Shown here piece by piece: positions 1 to 7,747 of a DNA stretch of 12,422 bases. Position 1 is the first letter of the stretch. Every line of letters begins with the position of its first letter. Location: contig JBARXY010000034.1 in the NCBI GenBank assembly GCA_049647585.1, forward strand, positions 1 to 12,422, in the 5' to 3' direction. This DNA is from JAGQSZ01 sp049647585. GTDB taxonomy: Bacteria > Actinomycetota > Acidimicrobiia > Acidimicrobiales > Microtrichaceae. Under the pieces are notes generated by a model. The model worked only from the letters and a program-made list of their open reading frames with translations. It did no database searches and was not told the DNA's origin. Made by a program: the position numbers and the translations under genes.

Positions 1-14
1 CCCCCGTCCGAATC

Positions 15-54
15 GGCTGTCGCTGAGATACCCCGGGGTAGCTCAGCGACAGCC
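15..54 (+). promoter_or_regulatory. Long near-perfect palindrome upstream of pnp (RNA hairpin)
   Basis: A 13-base arm (15-27) is repeated exactly in inverted form at 42-54. The centre (29-40, TACCCCGGGGTA) is itself a perfect palindrome, with only an A/G mismatch between the two blocks. In RNA this gives a very stable hairpin of about 40 nt. No T-run follows, so it is not a classical terminator. In several bacteria, including Streptomyces (established knowledge), the rpsO-pnp spacer contains a hairpin cut by RNase III that controls pnp. That rpsO lies just upstream here is an assumption, because the window starts too late to show it. Confidence 0.75.
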
Positions 55-283
55 AGTTGCACATAATTACTGACTGAGATCAGGCCCCATCACCCCGATC
101 TCACAGGTCTCGACTACGATGGTTCGGAATATCACAACACAAGTGCGGCGAGCCGGTCAGTTACCGGTTGCCGACCTCTGGGCCACTTCGAAAGTTCCGG
201 GAACTCCCGCAACCGAGTGCATGTCCGGGTGTCGACCACTGGGAGCTGGCCTCGCCGTACGTAACGGTCCCAAGGGGGACCTC

Positions 284-290
284 AAGGAGG
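284..290 (+). promoter_or_regulatory. Ribosome binding site that fixes the pnp start
   Basis: AAGGAGG lies 5 bases before the ATG at 296. The reading frame is open further upstream to an ATG at 119, but no comparable ribosome site precedes that codon and the extra 59 residues do not look like PNPase. The start at 296 is therefore preferred. Confidence 0.85.
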
Positions 291-295
291 GCCGC

Positions 296-2764
296 ATGGC
301 CACAGTTATACGCGTCGAGTCACCAGTTGGTGACGACGCTGAAAAGACCATTTCATTCGAGACCGGCAAGCTGGCCGGGCTCGCAAACGGAGCGGTGCTC
401 GCCGGCATGGGTGAGACCAGAATCCTCATGACCGCCACAGCCGCCGGACACGTCCGCGAAGGCATCGATTTCTTCCCGCTCACCGTCGACATCGAAGAGC
501 GGATGTACGCAGCGGGCAAGATCCCCGGTTCGTTCTTCCGTCGTGAAGGTCGGGCACCCGAGTCGGCAATCCTCACCTGTCGCCTGATCGACCGCCCGTT
601 GCGCCCGTCGTTCCCGTCGGACTTCCGTAACGAGGTTCACGTGGTCGGCACCGTGTTCGGTGCGGATCAGGTCAACCCCTATGACGTGCTCGCCATCAAC
701 GGCGCATCGGCCGCGCTGACCATCTCGAACATCCCGTTCGGTGGACCGATCGGTGCTGTCCGGCTGGCCTATTCCGCCACCGGTGAGTGGATTCCACATC
801 CCACCTACGAAGAAGGCGATGCGTCGACCTTCGAGATCGTGGTGGCCGGTCGTCGCCTCGACAACGGTGACGTCGCCGTCATGATGGTCGAGGCCGGAGG
901 CACCGAAGCAGCCTGGGGTCTTTACGAGGAAGGCGCCCCGAAGGTTGACGAAGCGGCGCTCGCCGAAGCCCTCAATCAGTCGAAGCGTTGGATCTCCGAT
1001 GTCATCTCGCTGCAGGTCGAACTGGCCGAGAAGGTTCTGGCCGCCGATGGCCCCAAGGAGCCCCTCTCCTACACCCCGCAGATCGACTACAGCGACGACA
1101 TCTACTCCAAGGTCGAGTCGTTCGCAGGTGCCCGTATCACCGAGCTCATGCAGATTGCGGACAAGGCCGAGCGCACCTCGGGTGAGTCGGCACTTCGTGA
1201 CGAGACTCTCGCAGAACTGCTCCCCGGGGTAGTCGCCGACGCAGTCGCAGCTGGCGAGTCCGAGGACTCCGCAACTGCCGGGTCGACCAAACAGATCAAG
1301 AACGCTTTCCGTTCACTGTCCAAGTCGACGGTTCGTTCCCGGATCGTCAACGAAGGTGCCCGCATTGACGGGCGTGCCCTCGATGAACTCCGTGCCATTT
1401 CGGCCGAGGTCGGCGTCCTGCCGACTGCTCACGGAACAGGTCTGTTCCAGCGTGGTGAGACCCAGGTCCTCAACGTCGCCACACTCGGCATGGCGAAGAT
1501 GGACCAGATGATCGACGGTATCGATCCGGTCACCCGCAAGCGTTACCTGCACCACTACAACTTCCCGCCGTTCTCGACCGGTGAGCCAGGGTTCATGCGT
1601 GGACCGAAGCGTCGTGAGATCGGCCACGGTGCACTCGCCGAGCGTGCGGTGTTCCCGGTTGTTCCTTCACTCGAGGAGTTCCCCTACACGATCCGTCTGG
1701 TCTCCGAGGTTCTGGGTTCAAACGGTTCGTCGTCCATGGCATCGGTCTGCGGTTCGACCCTGTCGCTCATGGACGCCGGCGTGCCGATCAAGGCACCTGT
1801 TGCCGGTATCGCCATGGGTCTGGTGTACGCAGAGGGCAAGTACGTGACGCTGACCGACATCCTGGGTGCCGAAGACGCCTTCGGTGACATGGACTTCAAG
1901 GTCGCTGGAACGTCCGAGTTCATCACTGCACTCCAGCTCGACACCAAGATCGACGGCATCCCCGCCGACGTTCTCGCCGGAGCCCTCGACCAGGCTCGTG
2001 TTGCACGTCTGCAGATTCTCGACACCATGGCAGCGGCGATCGCCGAGCCACGTTCCGAGGTTGCAGCAACTGCTCCCAAGATCATCAGCTTCGAGATTCC
2101 GATCGACAAGATCGGCGAGGTCATCGGCCCGAAGGGCAAGGTCATCAACGCCATCCAGGCCGAGACCGGAGCCAACATTTCGGTCGACGACGACGGCATG
2201 GTCGGAGTTGTCGCCATCGCGGCGGTCGACGCCGGAGCCATGCAGGAGGCGGAGCGTCAGATCAAGCTGATCCTCGACCCGCCCACCGCAGAGGTCGGTG
2301 CCACCTACGAGGGCCGTGTTGTAAACATCACAAAGTTCGGCGCATTCGTCAACATCCTTCCGGGACGTGACGGACTGCTGCACATCTCCAAGCTTGGCGG
2401 CGGCAAGAGGATCGACCGCGTCGAAGACGTTGTCGACCTCGGTGACGCCGTCACTGTTCGGGTCGACGACATCGATCCGAACGGGAAGATCTCGCTCGCT
2501 CTGGTAGGAGACGACTCCCCAAAAGCGAGTGAGGGCGGCGCCTCCGGCGCTGCTCACTCCTCGGCATCAGCTGGCGGATCATCCGAAGAGTCGGGTGCAT
2601 CGCCGTCACGGGTCGAGGTGAACTTCGCCGAACACTTCGACGCCGAGTTGACCGAGACCTTCGGTGACCTCGGCCCGGCGCCTGTGCGCTCCGGCGGACG
2701 CGGCAACGGCGGATCAGGCCGAGGTGGAAACCGCGGCGGAAACGGCGGCGGTCGCCGGCGTTGA
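296..2764 (+). CDS. pnp: Polynucleotide phosphorylase (PNPase)
   Basis: The 822-residue protein is a phosphorolytic 3'-5' exoribonuclease that also adds nucleotides; it acts in mRNA decay in the cytoplasm. Two RNase PH-like halves are recognisable. The first has the FFRREGR motif at residues 80-86. The second has the phosphate-binding GSNGSSS at 474-480 and the metal and catalytic residues D527, D533 and K535, equivalent to E. coli D486, D492 and K494. A KH domain follows (about 598-660, GPKG loop 611-614), then an S1 domain (about 667-738). The C-terminus is unusual: an acidic, Ser/Gly-rich linker and a Gly/Arg/Asn tail (799-822) resembling an RGG box. The start follows AAGGAGG by 5 bases. 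Actinobacterial PNPase is often called GpsI. The M16 protease gene follows after 42 bases, a linkage common in actinomycetes. Confidence 0.97.
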   Translation: MATVIRVESPVGDDAEKTISFETGKLAGLANGAVLAGMGETRILMTATAAGHVREGIDFFPLTVDIEERMYAAGKIPGSFFRREGRAPESAILTCRLIDRPLRPSFPSDFRNEVHVVGTVFGADQVNPYDVLAINGASAALTISNIPFGGPIGAVRLAYSATGEWIPHPTYEEGDASTFEIVVAGRRLDNGDVAVMMVEAGGTEAAWGLYEEGAPKVDEAALAEALNQSKRWISDVISLQVELAEKVLAADGPKEPLSYTPQIDYSDDIYSKVESFAGARITELMQIADKAERTSGESALRDETLAELLPGVVADAVAAGESEDSATAGSTKQIKNAFRSLSKSTVRSRIVNEGARIDGRALDELRAISAEVGVLPTAHGTGLFQRGETQVLNVATLGMAKMDQMIDGIDPVTRKRYLHHYNFPPFSTGEPGFMRGPKRREIGHGALAERAVFPVVPSLEEFPYTIRLVSEVLGSNGSSSMASVCGSTLSLMDAGVPIKAPVAGIAMGLVYAEGKYVTLTDILGAEDAFGDMDFKVAGTSEFITALQLDTKIDGIPADVLAGALDQARVARLQILDTMAAAIAEPRSEVAATAPKIISFEIPIDKIGEVIGPKGKVINAIQAETGANISVDDDGMVGVVAIAAVDAGAMQEAERQIKLILDPPTAEVGATYEGRVVNITKFGAFVNILPGRDGLLHISKLGGGKRIDRVEDVVDLGDAVTVRVDDIDPNGKISLALVGDDSPKASEGGASGAAHSSASAGGSSEESGASPSRVEVNFAEHFDAELTETFGDLGPAPVRSGGRGNGGSGRGGNRGGNGGGRRR

Positions 2765-2806
2765 TCCGATCAGGGTCCTCCACCTGGGTCCGGTCCCGAG
2801 TGGATC

Positions 2807-4111
2807 GTGGCGCAGATGGGAACTGACAAGCGGTATCGGGCGGTCGCGTCGCGGCTGCCCGATACCGATGTCCGCCGCACCGTTATGGACAACGGAGTGC
2901 GGGTACTGACCGATTCGGTCGACTCAGCGACGTCAGCGACCTTTGCTGTGTGGGTCGGAGTAGGCGGACGCGACGAGGCGCTGCCAGTTTCCGGGTCGTC
3001 ACACTTCCTGGAACACCTTCTCTTCAAGGGAACTCCGACGCGCTCGGCGCTTGACATCGCGCTCGAAATAGACGGCGTGGGCGGCGACCTGAACGCTTAC
3101 ACCTCGAGCGAACACACGGCGTATTTCGCACGTGTGCCGGCCAGCGAATCGGAGTTGGCTCTGGACGTCCTGTTGGACGTCGTCGCCGAACCGACGCTCG
3201 ACGGCGAGGACCTAGAAGGCGAACGCGACGTCATCCTGTCCGAGCTCGCTTCAGCCGAGGACGACCCGGAAGATCTGGCTTCGGTCAAGCTGTTCGAGGC
3301 TCTTTTCCCCGACCATGCTCTGGGTCGGGACGTTCTGGGCACTGAATCGAGCGTCTCAGCGATCACCCGCGACGACGTCGCCGAGTTCTACAGACGCTGG
3401 TACCAGCCGAGCAACCTGGTGGTTACCGGCGCGGGCAATGTCGATCACGACGAACTGGTCGACGAGGTCGCCCGTCGTTTCGGGCACTTGAACGCTGCGG
3501 GTGTTCCTGAGCGGGTCACCCCTGACGCCGGGATCGTCTCGGAAGTGTTCGAGGAGCGACCAGTCGAGATGGTGCAGCTGGCCTTCGGCTGGCGTGCCAC
3601 GGCGGCGGGATCGCCGGATCGCTACGCGTTGAGCGTCCTCAACCACATTCTCGGAACCGGTCCTTCAAGTCGACTGTTCCAACACGTTCGTGAAGAACGT
3701 GGGTTGACGTATTCGATCGTTTCTTCGGTGGCTCACTACTCCGACGTAGGAGCGTTCAGCGTGCAGTGCGGGACAGCACCATCGAACGCCGCCGAGGTCA
3801 TCGAAGTAATTCGCACCGACATCGACCTGATCTCGACCCAAGGGGTCACCGCGGACGAGCTCGCCAGGGCCAAAAGAGCGATCCGTGGGGGCTTGCTGCT
3901 CGGCCTTGAAGACACCTCCGCCAGGGGCGCCCGTCTGGGCGTGTCCGAGGTGCTCCGGGGTTTCGTCACTCCGATCGATGACCACCTGCGTCTGCTGGAC
4001 GCGGTAACGCTCGATGATGTCCTACGCGTCACCCAAGCTGTGTTCACCGGCGATTCGGCGCTGGTGGCGGTCGGGCCTGGCAACCTGGCCACCGTTCTTT
4101 CGGGTCGCTGA
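2807..4111 (+). CDS. M16-family zinc metalloprotease (PepR-like)
   Basis: A 434-residue peptidase of the pitrilysin / mitochondrial processing peptidase family, expected to degrade peptides in the cytoplasm. The inverted zinc motif HFLEH is at residues 66-70 and the third ligand is probably E146, in the conserved stretch ending DDPED. The C-terminal half carries the expected ERGLTYS motif (about residues 297-303), as in family members where a single chain contains both halves. Mycobacterial homologues called pepR also follow pnp. GTG at 2807 is the first possible start in this frame after the pnp stop; ATG at 2816 is an alternative. Neither has a convincing ribosome site, which points to translation coupled to or reinitiated after pnp. 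The frame is the same as that of pnp, with one TGA and 14 sense codons between. Confidence 0.93.
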   Translation: MAQMGTDKRYRAVASRLPDTDVRRTVMDNGVRVLTDSVDSATSATFAVWVGVGGRDEALPVSGSSHFLEHLLFKGTPTRSALDIALEIDGVGGDLNAYTSSEHTAYFARVPASESELALDVLLDVVAEPTLDGEDLEGERDVILSELASAEDDPEDLASVKLFEALFPDHALGRDVLGTESSVSAITRDDVAEFYRRWYQPSNLVVTGAGNVDHDELVDEVARRFGHLNAAGVPERVTPDAGIVSEVFEERPVEMVQLAFGWRATAAGSPDRYALSVLNHILGTGPSSRLFQHVREERGLTYSIVSSVAHYSDVGAFSVQCGTAPSNAAEVIEVIRTDIDLISTQGVTADELARAKRAIRGGLLLGLEDTSARGARLGVSEVLRGFVTPIDDHLRLLDAVTLDDVLRVTQAVFTGDSALVAVGPGNLATVLSGR

Positions 4112-4169
4112 AGCCGACATTGCCCTAACGATTTGGGTGGGGTGGGCCCAATGGCGAGGTTTCCTAGTT

Positions 4170-5177
4170 ATGGTGACCGCCATGTCCACCCCCGAACAGT
4201 CCATCCAAAGTCCCTCGCGGTCGGTCCGCCGAGGTATTCCCGTCCTGCTAATCGCAGCCGCACTCGGTCTGAGCGGCTGTGGCGGAGGCACTAATGCGGC
4301 GATCGAGACCGAGACCGAGGCGAGCGGAAGCTCGAAGAAGAGGGCAACGAAGTCTGATCCCGGTGATGTCGACGACGTCAAGGTGGATGCTCCGGATCCG
4401 GTTGCGACACTTCCATTTACCTTCGATGTGCCGGCCGGTCAGCGGATGGGAGTAGCAACATGTGATGACCCCGACACAGCAGGCGGGGATGGCAATGACG
4501 ATGATGAACACACCTATACGACTGGGATCACCTACGCCGTCCCCGAGGCTTGGAAGACTGTTGGTCGTAGCAGCGGTGGCAGCGGCGGTGTCACGGGCAC
4601 CAACGAGACTCTTTCATTCCAGGTCGGAGAAAGCTCTCGGGAGACCCTCAAGGTCACCGTCGGCTGGGATACACGGGACCTAGACGGAAAGCCCACTGAT
4701 TCCAGCGGTGAGCCCTGGACGACGTTTGACTATGACGTGACGGTCGGTGACAAGTCATCGAAGATCACATTCGACAAGGTCGGGACGGTCCAGATAGGGG
4801 ACCAGCAGGCCGAGTTGTACTACCTGGATCCGACTCAGGCCCCCGACCTGGTCCAGGGCGCCGAGTACAGAATCCGTATTGAGGCGTTCCAGCTGCCGAG
4901 GATGGTCCCGGACGGTAGCTTCAAGCTGATGCCGGAGTCGTTTGTCGCCACTCTGAGCTTTGATCCCGAAACCGTCTCAATTTCCCAGGACGACATCGAA
5001 AGAATCCTGAAGTCGTTTGTGCTTCCAGAATGCTCCTGGGACAAGATTCTCCTTGACAACGAACTGATGTTGCATCTCGACCTGAATGGCGACGGACACA
5101 TCCGCAATGCCGAGGACCTCCAGCGGGAAATAAAGGAGATGCAGGAGAAGGCACTTCGGAAGTCCACCAAAGACTGA
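4170..5177 (+). CDS. Secreted lipoprotein with C-terminal EF-hand loop
   Basis: I do not recognise the family. The 335-residue product starts with a basic n-region (RR at 20-21), a hydrophobic core and a lipobox LSGC with the lipidated cysteine at 37, so it should be an exported, membrane-anchored lipoprotein. A low-complexity linker of about 45 residues follows (Gly, Ser, Lys, Asp, Thr rich). A second acidic stretch (GDGNDDDE) sits near residues 107-114. The middle looks like a beta-rich domain with Trp residues. Residues 304-315, DLNGDGHIRNAE, match all ligand positions of a canonical EF-hand (D1, N3, D5, G6, I8, E12), followed by a charged helix; calcium binding is inferred. GAGG at 4156-4159 lies 10 bases before ATG 4170; ATG 4182 is an in-frame alternative. 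It is absent from the usual pnp-pepR-dapB order, so may be lineage-specific. Confidence 0.8.
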   Translation: MVTAMSTPEQSIQSPSRSVRRGIPVLLIAAALGLSGCGGGTNAAIETETEASGSSKKRATKSDPGDVDDVKVDAPDPVATLPFTFDVPAGQRMGVATCDDPDTAGGDGNDDDEHTYTTGITYAVPEAWKTVGRSSGGSGGVTGTNETLSFQVGESSRETLKVTVGWDTRDLDGKPTDSSGEPWTTFDYDVTVGDKSSKITFDKVGTVQIGDQQAELYYLDPTQAPDLVQGAEYRIRIEAFQLPRMVPDGSFKLMPESFVATLSFDPETVSISQDDIERILKSFVLPECSWDKILLDNELMLHLDLNGDGHIRNAEDLQREIKEMQEKALRKSTKD

Positions 5178-5183
5178 GCGCGC

Positions 5184-5222
5184 AAAGTGGCGGCCCTGAC
5201 TGGATGTCTTGGCCGCCACTTT
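5184..5222. terminator. Bidirectional hairpin terminator between lipoprotein gene and serB
   Basis: Perfect 12-base inverted repeat: AAAGTGGCGGCC at 5184-5195 and its exact complement at 5211-5222, separated by a 15-base loop. The stem has a GC-rich core with AAA/TTT at its base and lies between two convergent genes (stops at 5177 and 5296), so it can end transcription from both sides. There is no long T-run, as is common in actinobacteria. Confidence 0.8.
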
Positions 5223-5295
5223 GATCGAGCCAGTTTCAGCGACGGCGTCCGCTGCCGGCGGTGATGTTTGTGCGGGTTGTCGCTTCGCCAGTTGC

Positions 5296-6516
5296 TCAGT
5301 CGGCGATGACGGTGTCGGCGCGTTCGACCTCGTCTCGGGTTACGCCGAGCACGAACAGGATCGCGTCCAGGAACGGCACGTTCACCGTTGTGTCCGCCGC
5401 CAATTGCACGACCGGCTTTGCGTTGAACGCGATGCCCAGTCCAGCGGCCGCCAGCATGTCCAGGTCGTTCGCACCGTCCCCGACCGCCACCGTCTGGGAC
5501 AGCGGGATGCATTCCGACGCGGCGAACCGCTTCAACAGCTCGGCCTTGCCGGCTCGGTCCACGACCTGGCCGATGACCTCGCCCGTGAGCCTGCCGTCGA
5601 CGATTTCGAGTTCGTTGGCGACGGCGTGGTCCAAATCGAGTTCAGCTGCGAGCCGATCGGTGAAGTGCGTGAACCCGCCCGACACGATCCCGACGGTGTA
5701 GCCCAGGCGTTTGAGGGTTCGGACAAATGTCCGTGCACCGGGTGCGAGGCGCATCTCGGCCTGGGCCCGGTCGAGTGCGGCCAGATCCAACCCGGCGAGC
5801 AGCCTGACCCGCTCCCGCAGCGCCAGCTCGAAATCGAGCTCACCGGCCATCGCTCGTTCGGTCACCGACCGCACCTGGTCGATGCAACCAGCCTCGGCGG
5901 CGAGAAGTTCGATCACTTCGTCCTGGATGAGGGTCGAGTCCACGTCGAGGACCACCAGACGCTTGGCGCGACGGCCCAGTCCTTCAGGCTGGACAGCGAT
6001 GTCCAGGCGATTACCGGAAGCCACGGCGCCGAGTCGTTCGCGCAGCTTGATCGGGTCGGCATCGGTGACCCTGAACTCGTAGGCGTAGACCGGGTAGACC
6101 GCCAGTCGGACCACTCGGTCGATGTTTCCGCCCGCCGATGTGATCGCACCCGACACTGCCCCGAGCTCAGTGGGTGACAGCGGCGTCTCGCGAGCGTGGC
6201 CGAGGACCGTGATCGCATCCACCGAGCCAAGGGCCGAGTGCGACGGGGGTACGCGGTCGATCTCGGTTACGAGCCCCAGGACCGATCCGAACTCATGAAG
6301 TGCTTCGCGTAGGTCGTCGCTACCGGTCGGGACCAACACGACCACTGCGAGCGTCAGGTGGCCACGAACAAGTACCTGCTCCAGATCCTGCACTTCGCAA
6401 CCGAGCGAGGTCAGGATGGCCATCAGGTCAGTGGTGATTCCGGGTCGGTCCGGTCCCGAGACTCGCACCAGCACCGTCTCGGCAGCCGGGTCCCGTCTCG
6501 GATCATCAGCGTGCAT
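5296..6516 (-). CDS. serB: Phosphoserine phosphatase SerB with N-terminal ACT domains
   Basis: A 406-residue cytoplasmic HAD-superfamily enzyme that removes phosphate from L-phosphoserine, the last step of serine synthesis. The C-terminal half has every HAD motif: DVDST at residues 191-195 with the nucleophile D191, SGG at 279-281, a lysine at about 324, and GDGANDLDM at 346-354. The N-terminal half contains two ACT-like regulatory domains (about 14-90 and 100-175); the first begins with VLVRVSGPDRPGIT, a typical ACT start. This is the layout and length of mycobacterial SerB2, where the ACT domains mediate feedback by serine. The ATG at 6514-6516 lacks a good ribosome site; TAGCCT ends 6 bases before it, suggesting a leaderless mRNA. 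It is convergent with the lipoprotein gene and divergent from dapB. Confidence 0.95.
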   Translation of the reverse strand: MHADDPRRDPAAETVLVRVSGPDRPGITTDLMAILTSLGCEVQDLEQVLVRGHLTLAVVVLVPTGSDDLREALHEFGSVLGLVTEIDRVPPSHSALGSVDAITVLGHARETPLSPTELGAVSGAITSAGGNIDRVVRLAVYPVYAYEFRVTDADPIKLRERLGAVASGNRLDIAVQPEGLGRRAKRLVVLDVDSTLIQDEVIELLAAEAGCIDQVRSVTERAMAGELDFELALRERVRLLAGLDLAALDRAQAEMRLAPGARTFVRTLKRLGYTVGIVSGGFTHFTDRLAAELDLDHAVANELEIVDGRLTGEVIGQVVDRAGKAELLKRFAASECIPLSQTVAVGDGANDLDMLAAAGLGIAFNAKPVVQLAADTTVNVPFLDAILFVLGVTRDEVERADTVIAD

Positions 6517-6522
6517 GGCTAG

Positions 6523-6528
6523 AGGCTA
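6523..6528 (-). promoter_or_regulatory. Possible -10 box for a leaderless serB transcript
   Basis: On the minus strand TAGCCT (TANNNT pattern) ends 6 bases before the serB ATG, placing the predicted transcript start at about the A of the start codon. No Shine-Dalgarno is seen. No convincing -35 was identified. Leaderless genes of this form are common in mycobacteria (established knowledge); the assignment here is inferred. Confidence 0.4.
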
Positions 6529-6634
6529 TGACGGCTGCGCCGTGACCGACGAAACGTGCGACTCGTGCGCCAGCGCGGGCCGACAGTGTTGGAGCCGCCC
6601 GCCACAGTCGAATTCTACTGGCCGTCGGCGGCCG

Positions 6635-6640
6635 TAAACT
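6635..6640 (+). promoter_or_regulatory. Possible -10 box for a leaderless dapB transcript
   Basis: TAAACT matches TANNNT and ends 7 bases before the dapB ATG at 6648, so transcription would start at or beside the ATG. GGAG at 6641-6644 is only 3 bases from the start codon, too close to be a normal ribosome site. No clear -35 element was found. Confidence 0.5.
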
Positions 6641-6647
6641 GGAGTAC

Positions 6648-7436
6648 ATGACAATCAAGGTCGGTGTTCTGGGTGCAGGCGGTCGGATGGGAGCCGCGGT
6701 GTGCTCCGCGGTTGCCGCTGACGACGGGTTGGAGCTCGTGACCGCGGTCGACCCGAACTATCGGGGCCTCGATCTGCGGACTGTCACCGGGGTCGACTCG
6801 AACCTGAAGATCTCCGGCGAATCGGTTGCGTTCGAAAGGACCGGAGCCGAGGTGGTCGTCGACTTCTCGCACCACGACGCCTCGGTGACCAACCTCTCTT
6901 GGCTGGCGTCCCACGGAATCCACACAGTTGTCGGAACAACCGGATTCTCCGACGATGAGATCGCCCGCTTCGAGAGCGAGTTCAAGACGTCGAACTGTGT
7001 GATCGCCCCCAACTTCGCGATCGGTGCCGTGCTGATGATGCACTTCGCCGAGATGGCAGCACCGTTCTTCGATTCGGCCGAGATCATCGAGATGCACCAC
7101 GAGTCGAAGATCGATGCCCCGTCTGGCACAGCGATGCTCACCGCCCAGCGGATGGCGGAAGCTTCGGGGGAGTGGACCCCGGATCCCACCAAGTCAGTGC
7201 TCATTGACGGTGCTCGCGGCGGCGAGGGTCCGGCGGGGATCCACGTGCACTCGGTCAGGTTGCGCGGCCTGGTGGCCCATCAGGAAGTGCTCCTGGGCAC
7301 GACCGGACAGACGCTGACAATCCGCCACGATTCGCTGGACCGCAGCAGCTTCATGCCCGGCGTTCTGCTGGCCGTTAAGCGGGTTGGCGACCTCGCGGGA
7401 GTGACCGTCGGCTTGGACAAGTTACTCGGGCTCTGA
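6648..7436 (+). CDS. dapB: 4-Hydroxy-tetrahydrodipicolinate reductase (DapB)
   Basis: A 262-residue cytoplasmic NAD(P)H-dependent enzyme of lysine and diaminopimelate biosynthesis, needed for peptidoglycan cross-links. The Rossmann nucleotide-binding motif GAGGRMG is at residues 9-15, DFS at 72-74 and GTTG at 96-99. APNFAIG is at 120-126, and the catalytic and substrate-binding set is HH 150-151, K154 and DAPSGTA 156-162. Length and motifs are full and normal. The ATG start is supported by the protein N-terminus MTIKVGVLGAG and by the -10-like box 7 bases upstream. In mycobacteria dapB is found in the same general neighbourhood as gpsI and pepR. Here it is transcribed away from serB, and the cobalamin riboswitch begins about 85 bases after its stop. 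Confidence 0.97.
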   Translation: MTIKVGVLGAGGRMGAAVCSAVAADDGLELVTAVDPNYRGLDLRTVTGVDSNLKISGESVAFERTGAEVVVDFSHHDASVTNLSWLASHGIHTVVGTTGFSDDEIARFESEFKTSNCVIAPNFAIGAVLMMHFAEMAAPFFDSAEIIEMHHESKIDAPSGTAMLTAQRMAEASGEWTPDPTKSVLIDGARGGEGPAGIHVHSVRLRGLVAHQEVLLGTTGQTLTIRHDSLDRSSFMPGVLLAVKRVGDLAGVTVGLDKLLGL

Positions 7437-7522
7437 GGCCATTCTGAGGGGGGTCCGGCGCCGGTCGACCGGTATGGGCGGGATCGAAAAGGTTCGGGCC
7501 AACTAAGTGCTGGTAGCCTCGC

Positions 7523-7649
7523 CGGGAGTGTGAATTTTCACGCACCCCGCAGAGGAAAGCCGGTCAAAGTCCGGCACTGTCCCGCAACCGTTGGTCGTTC
7601 GCCACGGGTGCTCGATTAGAGCCCCGAATGACAAGTCGGAAAACTCCCG
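7523..7649 (+). ncRNA. Cobalamin (B12) riboswitch
   Basis: The diagnostic core at about 7552-7591 reads GAGGAAA, then CCGGTCAAAGTCCGG, CACTG and CCCGCAACCG, matching the adenosylcobalamin aptamer consensus closely. The outer P1 helix is visible: CGGGAG at 7523-7528 pairs exactly with CTCCCG at 7644-7649. AGTCGGAAAAC before the 3' strand fits the conserved 3' portion of the class. It lies on the same strand as, and upstream of, the ECF transporter operon, so binding of cobalamin should lower its expression. No promoter could be assigned with confidence in 7437-7522. Confidence 0.92.
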
Positions 7650-7692
7650 TGGTGCGATTGCTTCGAACTATCCGTCGAGGATTGCGGGTTCC

Positions 7693-7747
7693 GGAGCCCG
7701 GGTGCTCCTCCTGCGGCGGGACCTCCAGGGCATCGGCCCCGGGAGGA
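7693..7747 (+). promoter_or_regulatory. Probable riboswitch expression platform (Shine-Dalgarno sequestering)
   Basis: TCCTCCTG at 7706-7713 can pair over 8 positions (one G-T wobble) with CGGGAGGA at 7740-7747, which contains the strong Shine-Dalgarno of the leader reading frame. A competing 5-bp hairpin, GGAGC 7693-7697 with GCTCC 7704-7708, uses part of the same tract. Two exclusive structures of this kind would fit translational control by the upstream aptamer. No terminator with a T-run is seen. The pairing is read from sequence; the switching is inferred. Confidence 0.45.

Noticed and set aside
193..205. AGTTCC-G-GGAACT palindrome upstream of pnp as an operator
   Set aside because: Single short palindrome with one-base centre and no repeated copy or promoter around it; no regulator can be named.
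119..295. In-frame N-terminal extension of pnp from the ATG at 119
   Set aside because: It has no ribosome site and no resemblance to PNPase; AAGGAGG before 296 and the start MATVIRVE fit the family.
1718..2557. Long antisense open frame of 279 codons opposite pnp
   Set aside because: Mirror of a high-G+C coding region; the product is acidic low-complexity sequence with no family resemblance.
5209..6177. Plus-strand open frame of 322 codons opposite serB
   Set aside because: Lies entirely over the terminator and the well-supported serB; translation is non-homologous and His/Asp-rich, typical of an antisense shadow.
7514..7519. TAGCCT as the -10 box of the riboswitch transcript
   Set aside because: Transcription would begin inside the P1 helix at about 7525, which would break the aptamer; the true promoter must lie further upstream.
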